This document shows positions 8,266 through 17,725 of a stretch of 64,000 nt of DNA, one piece after another. The stretch spans positions 211,274 to 275,273 of the forward strand of contig NZ_JAYEEQ010000003.1 in the NCBI RefSeq assembly GCF_034651555.1, in the 5' to 3' direction. How positions within the stretch are numbered: the first letter of the stretch is position 1; each line of letters starts with the position of its first letter. The notes under the pieces were generated by a model. The model was not told the origin of the DNA. It was given only the letters and a program-made list of their open reading frames with translations, and ran no database searches. A program made the position numbers and the translations under genes. This stretch comes from Aurantibrevibacter litoralis. Its GTDB lineage: Bacteria > Bacteroidota > Bacteroidia > Flavobacteriales > Flavobacteriaceae.

Positions 8266-9141
8266 TTATTTAAATCCAAATTTTTGAATGCCTTTATGGC
8301 TAATTCTAATGGCTTCTAAAGGTTTAAGGTCGAAGGTGTTGTCTTGTTCTACCATATAATACTTCATCCCGGATAATTTTTTGTTGGCTAAAATTTTGCT
8401 AAAATCGATAGTGCCATTGCCCACGGGAGCAAATTTTCCCTCAGTATCCATATCTTTTACATGCCAAATTTTAAAACGACCGGGGTATTTCTTAAAATAA
8501 GCAATAGGACTCGCTTCTGCCTTGGTTACCCAATACAGATCCATCTGGAAATTTACTAATTTCGGATCAGTATTCTCCAGCAAATAATCGATAGGAACAA
8601 TCCCGTCCTTATCTTTTTTAAACTCAAAATCATGGTTGTGATACAGCAACTGTAATCCGGCTTTTTTGCATTTTTCTCCCAAGGTGGTGAGTACGTTGGC
8701 CAGTTGCGCTGCACCACCGGTCATTCCCATAGTTCGCGTAGTTGCATCAAAGGTAAACGTACCCATTGGCGGTACCGGGATCACAAAATATTTAAATCCG
8801 GCTGCCTTTACATCAGCAATCATGGCATCGGCATTTTCTAAGGTCACAGAGCCTTGATGGGTACTAATAGGGTTTAGACCCAATTCTTTTAGTAGGTTTT
8901 TAAATTCTACAGGAGTCATTCCATAAAATTTACCATCGGCATAGCCTGCGGCTTCAATATTTTTGTATCCGGCATCGGCAACGGCCATTAAGGTTGCGCG
9001 CGCATTAATTCCCATGTCATCCCTAACGGTGTACAAGGCCAATCCTCCTAGTTTTTTTTGGCCATAGCTGCTGCACAAAGCCATCGCAAAAAACAGCATA
9101 AAAAGCGATTTCGTAAGTGTGTTCTTTCGTAACATATTCAT
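8266..9141 (-). CDS. Exported sugar phosphate isomerase/epimerase-like TIM barrel
   Basis: A 291-residue protein with a signal peptide (hydrophobic to about residue 27, cut near CSSYGQ), so it acts in the periplasm. The mature part is a xylose-isomerase-like TIM barrel (AP endonuclease 2 superfamily): GGLALYTVRDDM, LLYHNHDFEFKK, FQMDLYWVTKA, KIWHVKDMD, YMVEQDN. The His, Asp and Glu in these motifs are the expected metal ligands. Known exported relatives process keto-sugars or inositols, and the substrate is unknown here. A paralogue lies at 10777-11688 with the same motif order. It has its own terminator. Confidence 0.82.
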   Translation of the reverse strand: MNMLRKNTLTKSLFMLFFAMALCSSYGQKKLGGLALYTVRDDMGINARATLMAVADAGYKNIEAAGYADGKFYGMTPVEFKNLLKELGLNPISTHQGSVTLENADAMIADVKAAGFKYFVIPVPPMGTFTFDATTRTMGMTGGAAQLANVLTTLGEKCKKAGLQLLYHNHDFEFKKDKDGIVPIDYLLENTDPKLVNFQMDLYWVTKAEASPIAYFKKYPGRFKIWHVKDMDTEGKFAPVGNGTIDFSKILANKKLSGMKYYMVEQDNTFDLKPLEAIRISHKGIQKFGFK

Positions 9142-9499
9142 CGGTTGTTGTTTAAGTTAAAATAGGCTTAAAAGTAAGGTTTTTGATTTACATTTTCGTT
9201 GTTAAGGCACAATATCCGTAATCGATTATGTGCTTTTATAACAAATTCATTTTATTTAATCGGTAAAACTACCTATATTTCGAAAGCACAACCATAGCAC
9301 CCATAAGATCACAATACTCCTAAAAACCTACAGCAGGTTTTATTAGGAAGAACTGCAGAAACCTACATAAAAAAAGCCATGATGAAGGCTTACGATAAAT
9401 GAAGGTAAATGAAACACTCATGTAAAAATAGTGACGCACAGGAGTATAATTATCGTAGGGCGTTCCATGGGATCACGTAACAGTACTAAAAATAAACAC
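9142..9499. other. Intergenic region between divergent genes
   Basis: 358 bases between the divergent TIM-barrel and dienelactone hydrolase genes. It is AT-rich with only short dyads (for example AAGCC/GGCTT near 9377-9396). I see no coding signal, RNA gene or fully matching promoter. A partial -7 box (TATATTTC) lies near 9273. Confidence 0.5.
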
Positions 9500-10381
9500 A
9501 TGAAAATCAGCAAAGAACACCTTACCCAAGAAGTATTTGATTTATATGATGATTATGCCCACAATCGCATAGCGCGTCGCACCTTTATAGAAAAACTGTC
9601 GGTATACGCCGTTGGCGGCATAACGGTAGCCTCACTAATGAGTTTTTTAATGCCGAATTACATGGATTCTGTTGTGGTTTCACCGGAGGATCCCAGATTA
9701 GATTCCGATGTGATAAGCTACGATTCCCCCAAAGGAGGAGGTACGATAAAAGGATTGCTTTCGCAACCTGCCGGGAATACTAAAAAGTTGGGTGGTATTC
9801 TGGTGGTGCATGAAAATCGAGGTCTTAATCCTTATATTGAAGATACGGCTCGGCAAGCGGCTTTGGAAGGGTTTATTTCGCTAGCGCCGGATGCTTTATC
9901 GCCTTTAGGCGGCTATCCTGGGAATGATGACGAAGGACGCGAAATGCAACGCCAACGCGATCGTAACGAAATCTTAGAAGATTTTATTGCCGCCTACCAC
10001 TATCTAAAGGTACATCCGCATTGTAGTGGAAAAGTGGGTGTTGTGGGATTTTGTTTTGGAGGTTGGGTATCCAATATGTTGGCCGTAAAACTACCCGACT
10101 TAGCCGCTGCGGTACCCTTTTATGGCGGGCAACCGCAGGAAGATATTGCAAACATAAAAGCCCCCTTACTCATCCAAAACGCCGCCCTAGATACCCGGGT
10201 GAATGAAGGTTGGCCGGCTTACGAAGCTGCCTTAAAAAAACATGGAAAGACCTATGAGTTTATAAATTACCCCGAGGTTAACCACGGTTTTCATAACAAC
10301 ACTACGCCCAGATACGACAAAGCCGCTGCCGAATTGGCGTGGCAACGAACCATAGCGTTCTTTAAGAAATACCTAGGGTAA
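9500..10381 (+). CDS. Dienelactone hydrolase family protein with Tat-like signal
   Basis: I take the ATG at 9500 as start, giving 293 residues. The frame is open back to 9431, but that extension is not protein-like. Residues 18-50 hold ARRTFIEKL plus a hydrophobic stretch, a plausible twin-arginine signal. The rest is an alpha/beta hydrolase of the DLH family. It has the Cys nucleophile in VGFCFGG, Asp in NAALDTRVN and His in EVNHGFHN, so the Cys-Asp-His triad is complete. Natural substrates of such periplasmic members are unclear. It is followed by a repeat-bearing spacer. Confidence 0.82.
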   Translation: MKISKEHLTQEVFDLYDDYAHNRIARRTFIEKLSVYAVGGITVASLMSFLMPNYMDSVVVSPEDPRLDSDVISYDSPKGGGTIKGLLSQPAGNTKKLGGILVVHENRGLNPYIEDTARQAALEGFISLAPDALSPLGGYPGNDDEGREMQRQRDRNEILEDFIAAYHYLKVHPHCSGKVGVVGFCFGGWVSNMLAVKLPDLAAAVPFYGGQPQEDIANIKAPLLIQNAALDTRVNEGWPAYEAALKKHGKTYEFINYPEVNHGFHNNTTPRYDKAAAELAWQRTIAFFKKYLG

Positions 10382-10484
10382 TCTTAGCATAAAAAGAGCT
10401 CATTATTCCATAAAAATAAGGTTCGCTGTCGCTGTTTTTTTTACAGGGATCGTTCGTCTACGGCTGTTTTTATGGCAATGCCAT

Positions 10485-10704
10485 TCAATCTAAAGAGTCC
10501 CCGACCCTTAGGTCAGGGTTTCCTATTTATCGCTCCTTTAGAGGGTTGGAACTGCCTTTTTGCAGTTCCGGGTGAAGTAAAATACAAAATTTTGGTTTTT
10601 GGCCCAAAGGCCAAAATGAAACTGGCGAAACCCGTACTGAACGTAGTAGAAGTATACCCCTATGGCTTGCCTCGGGGATAGTCAGTTTCAAGAAATTTTT
10701 TATT
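10485..10704 (+). repeat. Copy of a dispersed non-coding repeat (no left inverted repeat)
   Basis: This segment aligns along its length with 28152-28347. Shared blocks are TCAATCTAAAGA, CCCCGACCC, GGTTTTTGGCCCAAAGGCC, CCCCTATGGCTTGCCTCGGG and TTCAAGAAATTTTTTAT. Compared with that copy it carries an extra block of about 24 bases near 10630-10655, and its GGTCGGGG hairpin arm is degraded. It lacks the left inverted repeat found at 28041. The rest of the gap (10382-10484) shows nothing else recognisable. Confidence 0.75.
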
Positions 10705-10746
10705 TAAAAATAGAAGGAAGCGGGTATTTTAAATATCAGCTTATAG

Positions 10747-10754
10747 TATCTTTG
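10747..10754 (+). promoter_or_regulatory. -7 box upstream of the second TIM-barrel gene
   Basis: TATCTTTG, an exact TAnnTTTG match ending 22 bases before the ATG at 10777. No TTG is spaced correctly; a TTTT lies 16 bases upstream. Confidence 0.45.
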
Positions 10755-10776
10755 AAAAAACTCTTATTCACTGCAA

Positions 10777-11688
10777 ATGAATTCAATTCCTTATCCTGGT
10801 AGACGAAAGTTTATCCAACAGTCTGGGGTGGTTATAGCCACAGCGGTATTACCGATTACCGGATTTTCCAATAGTTCTTTAGCTTCCTATAAAATGGGGA
10901 TACAGCTTTTTACCATAAGGGATGCGATGGCCAAAGACCCTGTTTCTACATTAGGCACGGTAAGAGCTTTGGGGTATGAGGATGGAGAGATTTATGGATT
11001 TGATGGCGAAAAAGGCGCTTATTACGGCATTAAGGCCAAAGAATTCAAAAAAATGATCACGGATTTAGATTTTACCGTGAGTAGCGGACATTATGATTTT
11101 TCCAGCTATTTTGATAAGTCCAGCGATACATTGCAACGCTATGTGGATCAATGCATAGAAGGCTCCCTGAGTATTGGCGCCAAATATATTACTTGGCCTT
11201 GGTTGGCACCGGAATACCGAACCCTTGACAATTTTAAACTATTATCCGAAAAATTAAATCGTATTGGTGAGCGGGTGACCCAAGCAGGACTCGGTTTTGC
11301 TTACCACAATCACGATTTTGAATTTACAGATCACGATGGTCAAATAGGATATGATATAATCCTAGCAGAAACCGACCCGAAATGGGTAAAATTGCAAATG
11401 GATATGTATTGGGTAGTAAAATCGTCTGCCAAGAGTCCAGCGAAGTGGATTGCCGAAAATCCGGGACGTTTTGTAATGTGGCACATTAAGGATATGGACA
11501 AAGTAACGGGCGATTACTCCGAAATGGGCAATGGCTCCATTGACTATGTTTCCATGTTAGCCACCTTAGATCATGATGCGTTGGAATACTACTATATAGA
11601 ACAAGGCGGTAATTTTAAATACAATTCCATGCAGAGTATTACGGATAGTGCGGTCTTTGTAAAGGCACATCTTAAAAAATATTTGTAA
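10777..11688 (+). CDS. Sugar phosphate isomerase/epimerase-like TIM barrel with twin-Arg N-terminus
   Basis: 303 residues. The N-terminus GRRKFIQQSGVVIATAVLP is a twin-arginine type export signal (RRKFIQ). The mature part is a xylose-isomerase-like TIM barrel paralogous to the gene at 8266-9141: YKMGIQLFTIRDAM, FAYHNHDFEFTD, LQMDMYWVVKS, MWHIKDMD, YYIEQGG. Metal ligands are conserved in all these motifs. The role is probably periplasmic sugar isomerisation, epimerisation or elimination, with substrate unknown. The different export route (Tat-like here, Sec-like in the paralogue) suggests the two are not simple duplicates. Confidence 0.82.
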   Translation: MNSIPYPGRRKFIQQSGVVIATAVLPITGFSNSSLASYKMGIQLFTIRDAMAKDPVSTLGTVRALGYEDGEIYGFDGEKGAYYGIKAKEFKKMITDLDFTVSSGHYDFSSYFDKSSDTLQRYVDQCIEGSLSIGAKYITWPWLAPEYRTLDNFKLLSEKLNRIGERVTQAGLGFAYHNHDFEFTDHDGQIGYDIILAETDPKWVKLQMDMYWVVKSSAKSPAKWIAENPGRFVMWHIKDMDKVTGDYSEMGNGSIDYVSMLATLDHDALEYYYIEQGGNFKYNSMQSITDSAVFVKAHLKKYL

Positions 11689-11870
11689 CGGTATACTCCA
11701 TACACATGCGTTTAATGGTGTGCATGCTGCAAGAAAAATGGCTAGGTATTTAGTATGCCGCATAAGGGAATTACCTTGTCTGACTGCCAAATGAATAGTG
11801 AGTTATACGTCCTAGGATTACGTAATCTATTTAACTCTTGTAGATGTTCTCATAAAAGAAACGGAAATAG

Positions 11871-11878
11871 TATATTTG
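11871..11878 (+). promoter_or_regulatory. -7 box upstream of ychF
   Basis: TATATTTG, an exact match, 18 bases before the ychF ATG. A weak -33 candidate (TTC at 11847-11849) lies 21 bases upstream. Confidence 0.5.
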
Positions 11879-11896
11879 CCGCTCTAAAAAAAGAAA

Positions 11897-12991
11897 ATGA
11901 AAGCAGGTATTGTAGGGTTGCCCAATGTAGGAAAATCTACTCTTTTTAATTGTTTATCCAATGCTAAGGCACAAAGTGCCAATTTCCCCTTTTGCACCAT
12001 TGAGCCCAATATTGGGGTGGTTAATGTGCCGGATACCCGATTGCAAAAATTGGAAGCCATAGTGAATCCAGAGCGTGTGGTGCCAGCCACAGTAGAGATT
12101 GTAGATATTGCGGGTTTGGTGAAAGGTGCCAGTAAAGGAGAAGGTTTAGGAAATCAATTTTTAGGAAACATACGGGAAACGGACGCCATTTTGCATGTAT
12201 TACGTTGTTTTGATAACGATAACATTGTGCACGTAGATGGTTCCGTAAATCCCATCCGCGATAAAGAAACCATAGACATGGAGTTACAGCTAAAAGATTT
12301 GGAAGCGGTTGAGAAAAAAATGGACAAGGTAAAGCGCGCTGCTAAAACAGGAAATAAAGAGGCGCAGAAAGAAGAATCGGTTTTAACAAAGCTTAAAGAG
12401 GGCTTGGAAAAAGGAATTTCAATAAGAGCCATTGACATCCGGATTGAAGATAGAAAGGAATTTGTAACCCCATTGCAACTGATTACGGATAAACCGGTCA
12501 TGTACGTGTGTAATGTAGACGAGGATGCCGCAGTAACAGGAAATGCGTATGTAGAAAAAGTAAAATTGGCCGTGGCGCAGGAAAATGCGGAAATTGTAGT
12601 CCTTGCTGTAGGTACTGAGGCCGATATTACGGAATTAGAAACCTTTGAAGAGCGTCAACTATTTTTGGAAGATTTAGGATTAACTGAGCCCGGTTCTGCA
12701 AAATTGATCCGAGGGGCATACAAATTATTGAATTTAGAAACGTATTTTACGGCAGGGGTAAAGGAAGTTCGGGCATGGACAATTCCCAAAGGTGCCACCG
12801 CCCCGCAGGCGGCAGGCGTAATCCATACCGATTTTGAAAAAGGGTTTATAAGAGCCGAAGTAATTGCTTTTGATGATTATATTGCTTTTGGCAGTGAAGC
12901 CAAAGTAAAGGAAGCCGGTAAAATGCGTGTAGAAGGTAAGGATTATGTGGTTAAGGATGGCGACATTATGCACTTTAGGTTTAATGTGTAG
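11897..12991 (+). CDS. ychF: Redox-regulated ATPase YchF
   Basis: A 364-residue Obg-family P-loop protein of universal distribution that binds ATP rather than GTP and associates with ribosomes. The G1 motif is GLPNVGKS (7-14) and switch II is DIAGLVKGASKGEGLGNQFL. The position of the usual NKxD reads NVDE near 205, in line with the altered base specificity of YchF. The C-terminal TGS-like domain ends FRAEVIAFDDYIAFGSE ... DGDIMHFRFNV. The length matches the family exactly. It sits upstream of the topoisomerase IV genes on the same strand, with its own promoter box. Confidence 0.95.
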   Translation: MKAGIVGLPNVGKSTLFNCLSNAKAQSANFPFCTIEPNIGVVNVPDTRLQKLEAIVNPERVVPATVEIVDIAGLVKGASKGEGLGNQFLGNIRETDAILHVLRCFDNDNIVHVDGSVNPIRDKETIDMELQLKDLEAVEKKMDKVKRAAKTGNKEAQKEESVLTKLKEGLEKGISIRAIDIRIEDRKEFVTPLQLITDKPVMYVCNVDEDAAVTGNAYVEKVKLAVAQENAEIVVLAVGTEADITELETFEERQLFLEDLGLTEPGSAKLIRGAYKLLNLETYFTAGVKEVRAWTIPKGATAPQAAGVIHTDFEKGFIRAEVIAFDDYIAFGSEAKVKEAGKMRVEGKDYVVKDGDIMHFRFNV

Positions 12992-13152
12992 CAGCCCAAT
13001 GTAGTACGTATTGTGGCTTATTTACCTTTCTATACGTAGACAGTGCTATTAACATTGTCCGCTTTTGCATTGTTAATTACTTTAAGGGCTAGGGGTTTTA
13101 TCTTTTTGCAACACTTCCTATATTAGCGGAGACTTCTCAATAATCCCAATCA

Positions 13153-15009
13153 ATGGCAGAAAATACCCAATATACAGAGGATAATATACGTTCGCTGGAC
13201 TGGAAAGAGCATATTCGCTTGCGTCCAGGAATGTATATTGGTAAGCTGGGCGATGGCTCCTCGGCAGATGATGGTATTTATATTTTATTGAAGGAAACGA
13301 TAGACAATTGCATTGACGAATTTGTCATGGGTTCCGGAAAAACCATCGAAATAAATATCAAAGATAATATTGTCGATGTTCGGGATTATGGTCGTGGTAT
13401 TCCATTGGGCAAATTGGTCGATGTGGTTTCCAAAATGAATACGGGGGGGAAGTATGATACCCGTGCCTTTAAAAAATCCGTTGGACTTAATGGGGTAGGC
13501 ACCAAAGCAGTAAATGCACTTTCCAGTTATTTTAAGGTACAATCTTCTCGGGAAAATTTGGTGAAGGCTGCCGAATTTTCGCAAGGTAATTTGGTGAAAG
13601 AAGAAGGGCCTACAGAGACGACCAAGCGAAAGGGTACTCGGGTTACTTTTGTGCCCGATGAATCTATTTTTAAAAAGTACAAATACCGCAACGAGTATGT
13701 AGAACGCATGCTCAAAAATTATGTGTACCTAAATCCTGGTCTTACCATAATTTTTAATGGAACAAAGTTTTATTCTGAAAATGGACTTAAAGATCTCTTA
13801 GAAGACAACAATAGTTTGGATGATATGGTGTACCCTATCATTCACCTCAAAGGCGAAGATATAGAGGTTGCGCTTACGCATAGCAAATCGCAATACAGTG
13901 AAGAATACCACTCCTTTGTAAATGGGCAGCACACCACTCAAGGAGGCACACATCAGGCTGCTTTTAGGGAGGCCTTGGCCAAGACCATTCGGGATTTTTA
14001 CGGTAAAAATTATGAGGCTGCCGATATTCGAAAATCAATTATCTCGGCTATCGCAATTAAGGTTATGGAACCAGTATTCGAGAGTCAGACCAAAACCAAA
14101 TTAGGCTCTACGGATATGGGTGGAAACTTGCCCACGGTTCGCTCCTATATTAATGATTTTATTGGAACGCAACTCGATAATTATTTGCATAAAAATCCTG
14201 AAACAGCAGAAGCATTGCAGCGAAAGATTATGCAAGCCGAACGAGAACGAAAAGAACTTTCAGGCATACGCAAATTAGCTAGAGATCGCGCTAAAAAAGC
14301 AAGCTTACACAACAAAAAACTACGAGATTGTCGCGTTCATTTGGGCGATACAAAACACGATCGGAGTTTGGAAAGTACCCTTTTTATAACCGAGGGCGAT
14401 TCGGCATCAGGCTCTATCACCAAATCGCGCGATGTAAATACACAGGCGGTGTTCAGCCTGCGCGGAAAGCCATTGAACTCTTATGGGATGTCTAAAAAAA
14501 TTGTATACGAGAACGAAGAATTCAACCTGTTGCAAGCCGCATTAAATATCGAAGAATCTATGGAAGACTTGCGATACAATAAAATCGTAATTGCTACAGA
14601 CGCCGACGTCGATGGCATGCACATTCGCTTGCTGCTAATTACCTTCTTTTTGCAATTTTTTCCGGAACTCATAAAAGAGAATCACTTATTTATTTTGCAG
14701 ACACCCTTGTTTAGAGTACGAAATAAAAAAGAAACTTTTTATTGTTACAGTCAAGATGAAAAGCGAGCAGCAATAGAAAAACTGTCAGGAAAACCGGAAA
14801 TTACTCGTTTTAAAGGACTAGGTGAAATTTCTCCGGACGAATTCAAACATTTTATTGGTGCCGATATTCGACTAGAGCCGGTGATGATGGATAAAGCGGT
14901 ATCTATAGAGCAGTTATTGGAGTTTTACATGGGAAAAAACACACCGGATCGTCAGGAATTCATCATCAATAATCTTAAAGTAGAAATAGACTTAATTGAA
15001 GAAAACTAA
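13153..15009 (+). CDS. parE: DNA topoisomerase IV subunit B
   Basis: 618 residues, the ATPase half of a type IIA topoisomerase that decatenates chromosomes. It shows the GHKL ATPase domain (ETIDNCIDEFVMG, DYGRGIPLG, GLNGVGTKAVNALS), the transducer region, and the TOPRIM domain with EGDSASG near 415 and DADVDGMHIR near 480. It ends with the GLGEISPDEF and C-terminal block of ParE/GyrB. The lack of the long GyrB insert and its pairing with the A subunit 32 bp downstream support ParE. Co-transcription with parC is likely. Confidence 0.93.
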   Translation: MAENTQYTEDNIRSLDWKEHIRLRPGMYIGKLGDGSSADDGIYILLKETIDNCIDEFVMGSGKTIEINIKDNIVDVRDYGRGIPLGKLVDVVSKMNTGGKYDTRAFKKSVGLNGVGTKAVNALSSYFKVQSSRENLVKAAEFSQGNLVKEEGPTETTKRKGTRVTFVPDESIFKKYKYRNEYVERMLKNYVYLNPGLTIIFNGTKFYSENGLKDLLEDNNSLDDMVYPIIHLKGEDIEVALTHSKSQYSEEYHSFVNGQHTTQGGTHQAAFREALAKTIRDFYGKNYEAADIRKSIISAIAIKVMEPVFESQTKTKLGSTDMGGNLPTVRSYINDFIGTQLDNYLHKNPETAEALQRKIMQAERERKELSGIRKLARDRAKKASLHNKKLRDCRVHLGDTKHDRSLESTLFITEGDSASGSITKSRDVNTQAVFSLRGKPLNSYGMSKKIVYENEEFNLLQAALNIEESMEDLRYNKIVIATDADVDGMHIRLLLITFFLQFFPELIKENHLFILQTPLFRVRNKKETFYCYSQDEKRAAIEKLSGKPEITRFKGLGEISPDEFKHFIGADIRLEPVMMDKAVSIEQLLEFYMGKNTPDRQEFIINNLKVEIDLIEEN

Positions 15010-15041
15010 CTATAAAACAAACGAATACCTAGTTTTCATCT

Positions 15042-17654
15042 ATGGAAGATAATAAAGAATTAAATCCGGGTAATACGGAAAAACAAGAAGGATCCCAAGA
15101 AGCGTTGACCAAGGTTACGGGGATGTACAAAGATTGGTTTCTAGATTACGCTTCTTATGTTATTTTGGAACGTGCTGTACCGGCCATTGAAGATGGTTTT
15201 AAGCCTGTACAACGGCGTATCATGCATGCATTAAAGGAATTAGACGACGGTAGGTATAATAAGGTAGCCAATGTGGTGGGTCACACCATGCAATACCACC
15301 CGCATGGAGATGCCAGTATTGGGGACGCCATGGTGCAGATAGGGCAAAAGGAACTTCTCATAGACACTCAGGGAAATTGGGGTAACATTCTTACGGGAGA
15401 TGGGGCTGCCGCTCCTCGGTATATTGAAGCACGCCTTTCCAAATTTGCCTTAGAAGTCGTATTCAGTCCAAAAATTACGGAATGGCAATTGTCTTATGAT
15501 GGCAGAAAAAAAGAGCCTGTAAACTTACCCGTTAAATTCCCCTTACTTTTGGCTCAAGGCGCAGAAGGTATTGCTGTGGGACTTTCAACGAAAGTGTTAC
15601 CACACAATTTTAATGAACTTATTGATGCTTCCATAAAACATTTAAAAGGGCAACGTTTTGCGCTCTTTCCTGATTTTCCTACGGCCGGGATTATCGATGT
15701 AACCAATTACAATGATGGTCTAAGAGGAGGTAAAATTAGAGTACGGGCTAAAATAAATCAATTAGATAGAAACACACTGGTTATTAATGAAATACCGTAC
15801 GGAACTAACACTTCTACTTTAATTGATTCTATATTAAAAGCTAACGACAAAGGGAAAATTAAAATAAAAAAAATTGAAGACAATACGGCAGCTGAAGTAG
15901 AAATATTGATACACCTGCCCAGCGGCATATCTCCGGACAAAACAATAGATGCGCTCTATGCCTTTACCGCCTGTGAATCCTCCATTTCGCCCTTGGGTTG
16001 TATTATAGAAGACAACAAACCTTTATTCATAGGCGTAACAGAAATGTTGGAACGTTCTACGGACTATACGGTAGAACTCCTGCGTCAGGAATTGGAAATT
16101 CAACGCAAAGAATTAGAAGAACAATGGCATTTTGCGTCCTTAGAGCGGATATTTATCGAAAACAGAATTTATCGCGATATTGAAGAGGAAGAAACTTGGG
16201 AGGGCGTAATTAAGGCCATAGATGAAGGGTTAAAACCCTTTACTGCGCATCTAAAAAGGGCAGTAACGGAAGAAGATATTCTTCGACTTACCGAAATCCG
16301 CATCAAAAGAATTTCAAAATTCGATTTAGACAAAGCGCAACAGTTACTAGATAGTTTAGAAGCTAAATTAGCAGAAGTAAAGCATCATTTAGCTCATTTG
16401 ACGGATTATGCAATCACGTATTTTAAAAACCTTAAAGCAACCTACGGAAAAGGTAGAGAGCGGAAGTCTGAAATTCGCGTATTTGATGATATTGAGGCTA
16501 CTAAAGTAGTCATCAGAAATACCAAACTCTTCGTAAACCGAGAAGAAGGTTTTGTAGGTACTGCCTTAAAAAAGGACGAATACGTTACGGATTGCAGTGA
16601 TATAGATGACATTATCGTGTTCACCAAAGACGGTAAAATGACCGTGACCAAGGTAGATGCCAAAACGTTTATAGGAAAAAATATTATTCATGTTGCTGTT
16701 TTTAAGAAAAAAGATAGCAGAACAATTTATAATCTCATATATAAAGACGGAAAAGGCGGTGCTAGTTACATTAAACGGTTTAACGTTACCGGAATTACCC
16801 GCGACAAAACCTATGACCTTACCACAGGCAAACCCAATTCCGAAATTCTGTATTTTTCTGAAAACCCTAATGGAGAAGCAGAAATAATTACCGTAAATCT
16901 ACGACAGGCAGGCAGCATAAAAAAGCTAAAGTGGGATATCGACTTTGCCGATGTCCTTATAAAAGGAAGGGCGTCTAAAGGAAATATTGTTACTAAATAC
17001 GCCATAAAGCGCATAGAATTAAAAGAAAAAGGGGTTTCAACCTTAAAGCCAAGAAAAATTTGGTACGATGAAATCGTACGTCGTTTAAATGTAGATGATA
17101 GAGGAGCGTTATTGGGAGAATTTAAAGGCGATGATCTTTTGTTGGTCATTACTCAAAAAGGAGTTGTAAAAACTATGGTACCCGATTTAACCAGTCATTT
17201 TGATGACGATATGATTGTTTTGGAAAAATGGAATCCGAAGAAACCCATAACCGCTATCTATTATGAAGGTGAAAAAGACCGCTACTATGTAAAGCGATTT
17301 TTGGTAGAACAGGAAAACAAAGAAGAAGTCTTTATAACGGAACACCCCAAATCCTTTTTAGAATTGGTTTCTACGGATTGGAGACCGGTGATTGAAGTGG
17401 CATTTGCCAAAATTAAGGGTAAGGATCCTAAAGACAATCTTATTGTTGAGCTAGATGATTTTATTGCTATAAAAGGAATTAAAGCCATGGGAAATCAATT
17501 AACACCCGAAAAGGTGAAACATGTAAATGCATTACCCTCTCAGCCGTATCAAGAGCCAGAAGATAAAGAACCCGAAGATATCGATGTGGTAGACGAAGAA
17601 ACACTAAACACTAAAGACAATACACAAAATCCGGGGCAACCCACCTTATTCTAG
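15042..17654 (+). CDS. parC: DNA topoisomerase IV subunit A
   Basis: 870 residues, the DNA breakage-reunion subunit partnered with parE immediately upstream. The catalytic Tyr lies in PRYIEARLSKFA (near residue 126) after YHPHGDASIGDAM and GDGAAAPRY. Residues 500-820 form a degenerate beta-pinwheel C-terminal domain. I see no clear GyrA box, which favours topoisomerase IV over gyrase. The last 40 residues are acidic and low-complexity. Length is typical for flavobacterial ParC. There is no terminator hairpin directly after it. Confidence 0.92.
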   Translation: MEDNKELNPGNTEKQEGSQEALTKVTGMYKDWFLDYASYVILERAVPAIEDGFKPVQRRIMHALKELDDGRYNKVANVVGHTMQYHPHGDASIGDAMVQIGQKELLIDTQGNWGNILTGDGAAAPRYIEARLSKFALEVVFSPKITEWQLSYDGRKKEPVNLPVKFPLLLAQGAEGIAVGLSTKVLPHNFNELIDASIKHLKGQRFALFPDFPTAGIIDVTNYNDGLRGGKIRVRAKINQLDRNTLVINEIPYGTNTSTLIDSILKANDKGKIKIKKIEDNTAAEVEILIHLPSGISPDKTIDALYAFTACESSISPLGCIIEDNKPLFIGVTEMLERSTDYTVELLRQELEIQRKELEEQWHFASLERIFIENRIYRDIEEEETWEGVIKAIDEGLKPFTAHLKRAVTEEDILRLTEIRIKRISKFDLDKAQQLLDSLEAKLAEVKHHLAHLTDYAITYFKNLKATYGKGRERKSEIRVFDDIEATKVVIRNTKLFVNREEGFVGTALKKDEYVTDCSDIDDIIVFTKDGKMTVTKVDAKTFIGKNIIHVAVFKKKDSRTIYNLIYKDGKGGASYIKRFNVTGITRDKTYDLTTGKPNSEILYFSENPNGEAEIITVNLRQAGSIKKLKWDIDFADVLIKGRASKGNIVTKYAIKRIELKEKGVSTLKPRKIWYDEIVRRLNVDDRGALLGEFKGDDLLLVITQKGVVKTMVPDLTSHFDDDMIVLEKWNPKKPITAIYYEGEKDRYYVKRFLVEQENKEEVFITEHPKSFLELVSTDWRPVIEVAFAKIKGKDPKDNLIVELDDFIAIKGIKAMGNQLTPEKVKHVNALPSQPYQEPEDKEPEDIDVVDEETLNTKDNTQNPGQPTLF

Positions 17655-17673
17655 ATTTAAAATGTATACAGTT

Positions 17674-17705
17674 CTTTTCAAACTATGTAAATAACCTTAT
17701 ATTTA
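17674..17705 (+). promoter_or_regulatory. Probable promoter of the sterol desaturase gene
   Basis: TATATTTA at 17698-17705 (one mismatch to TAnnTTTG), preceded after 19 bases by a TTTT at 17675-17678. It lies 20 bases before the ATG. Confidence 0.35.
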
Positions 17706-17725
17706 GCCGAAATATTAAAAATTGT

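Noticed and set aside
10472..10681. Plus-strand frame of 69 codons after the dienelactone hydrolase
   Set aside because: It falls in the dispersed repeat; the related copy at 28152-28347 does not keep the frame.
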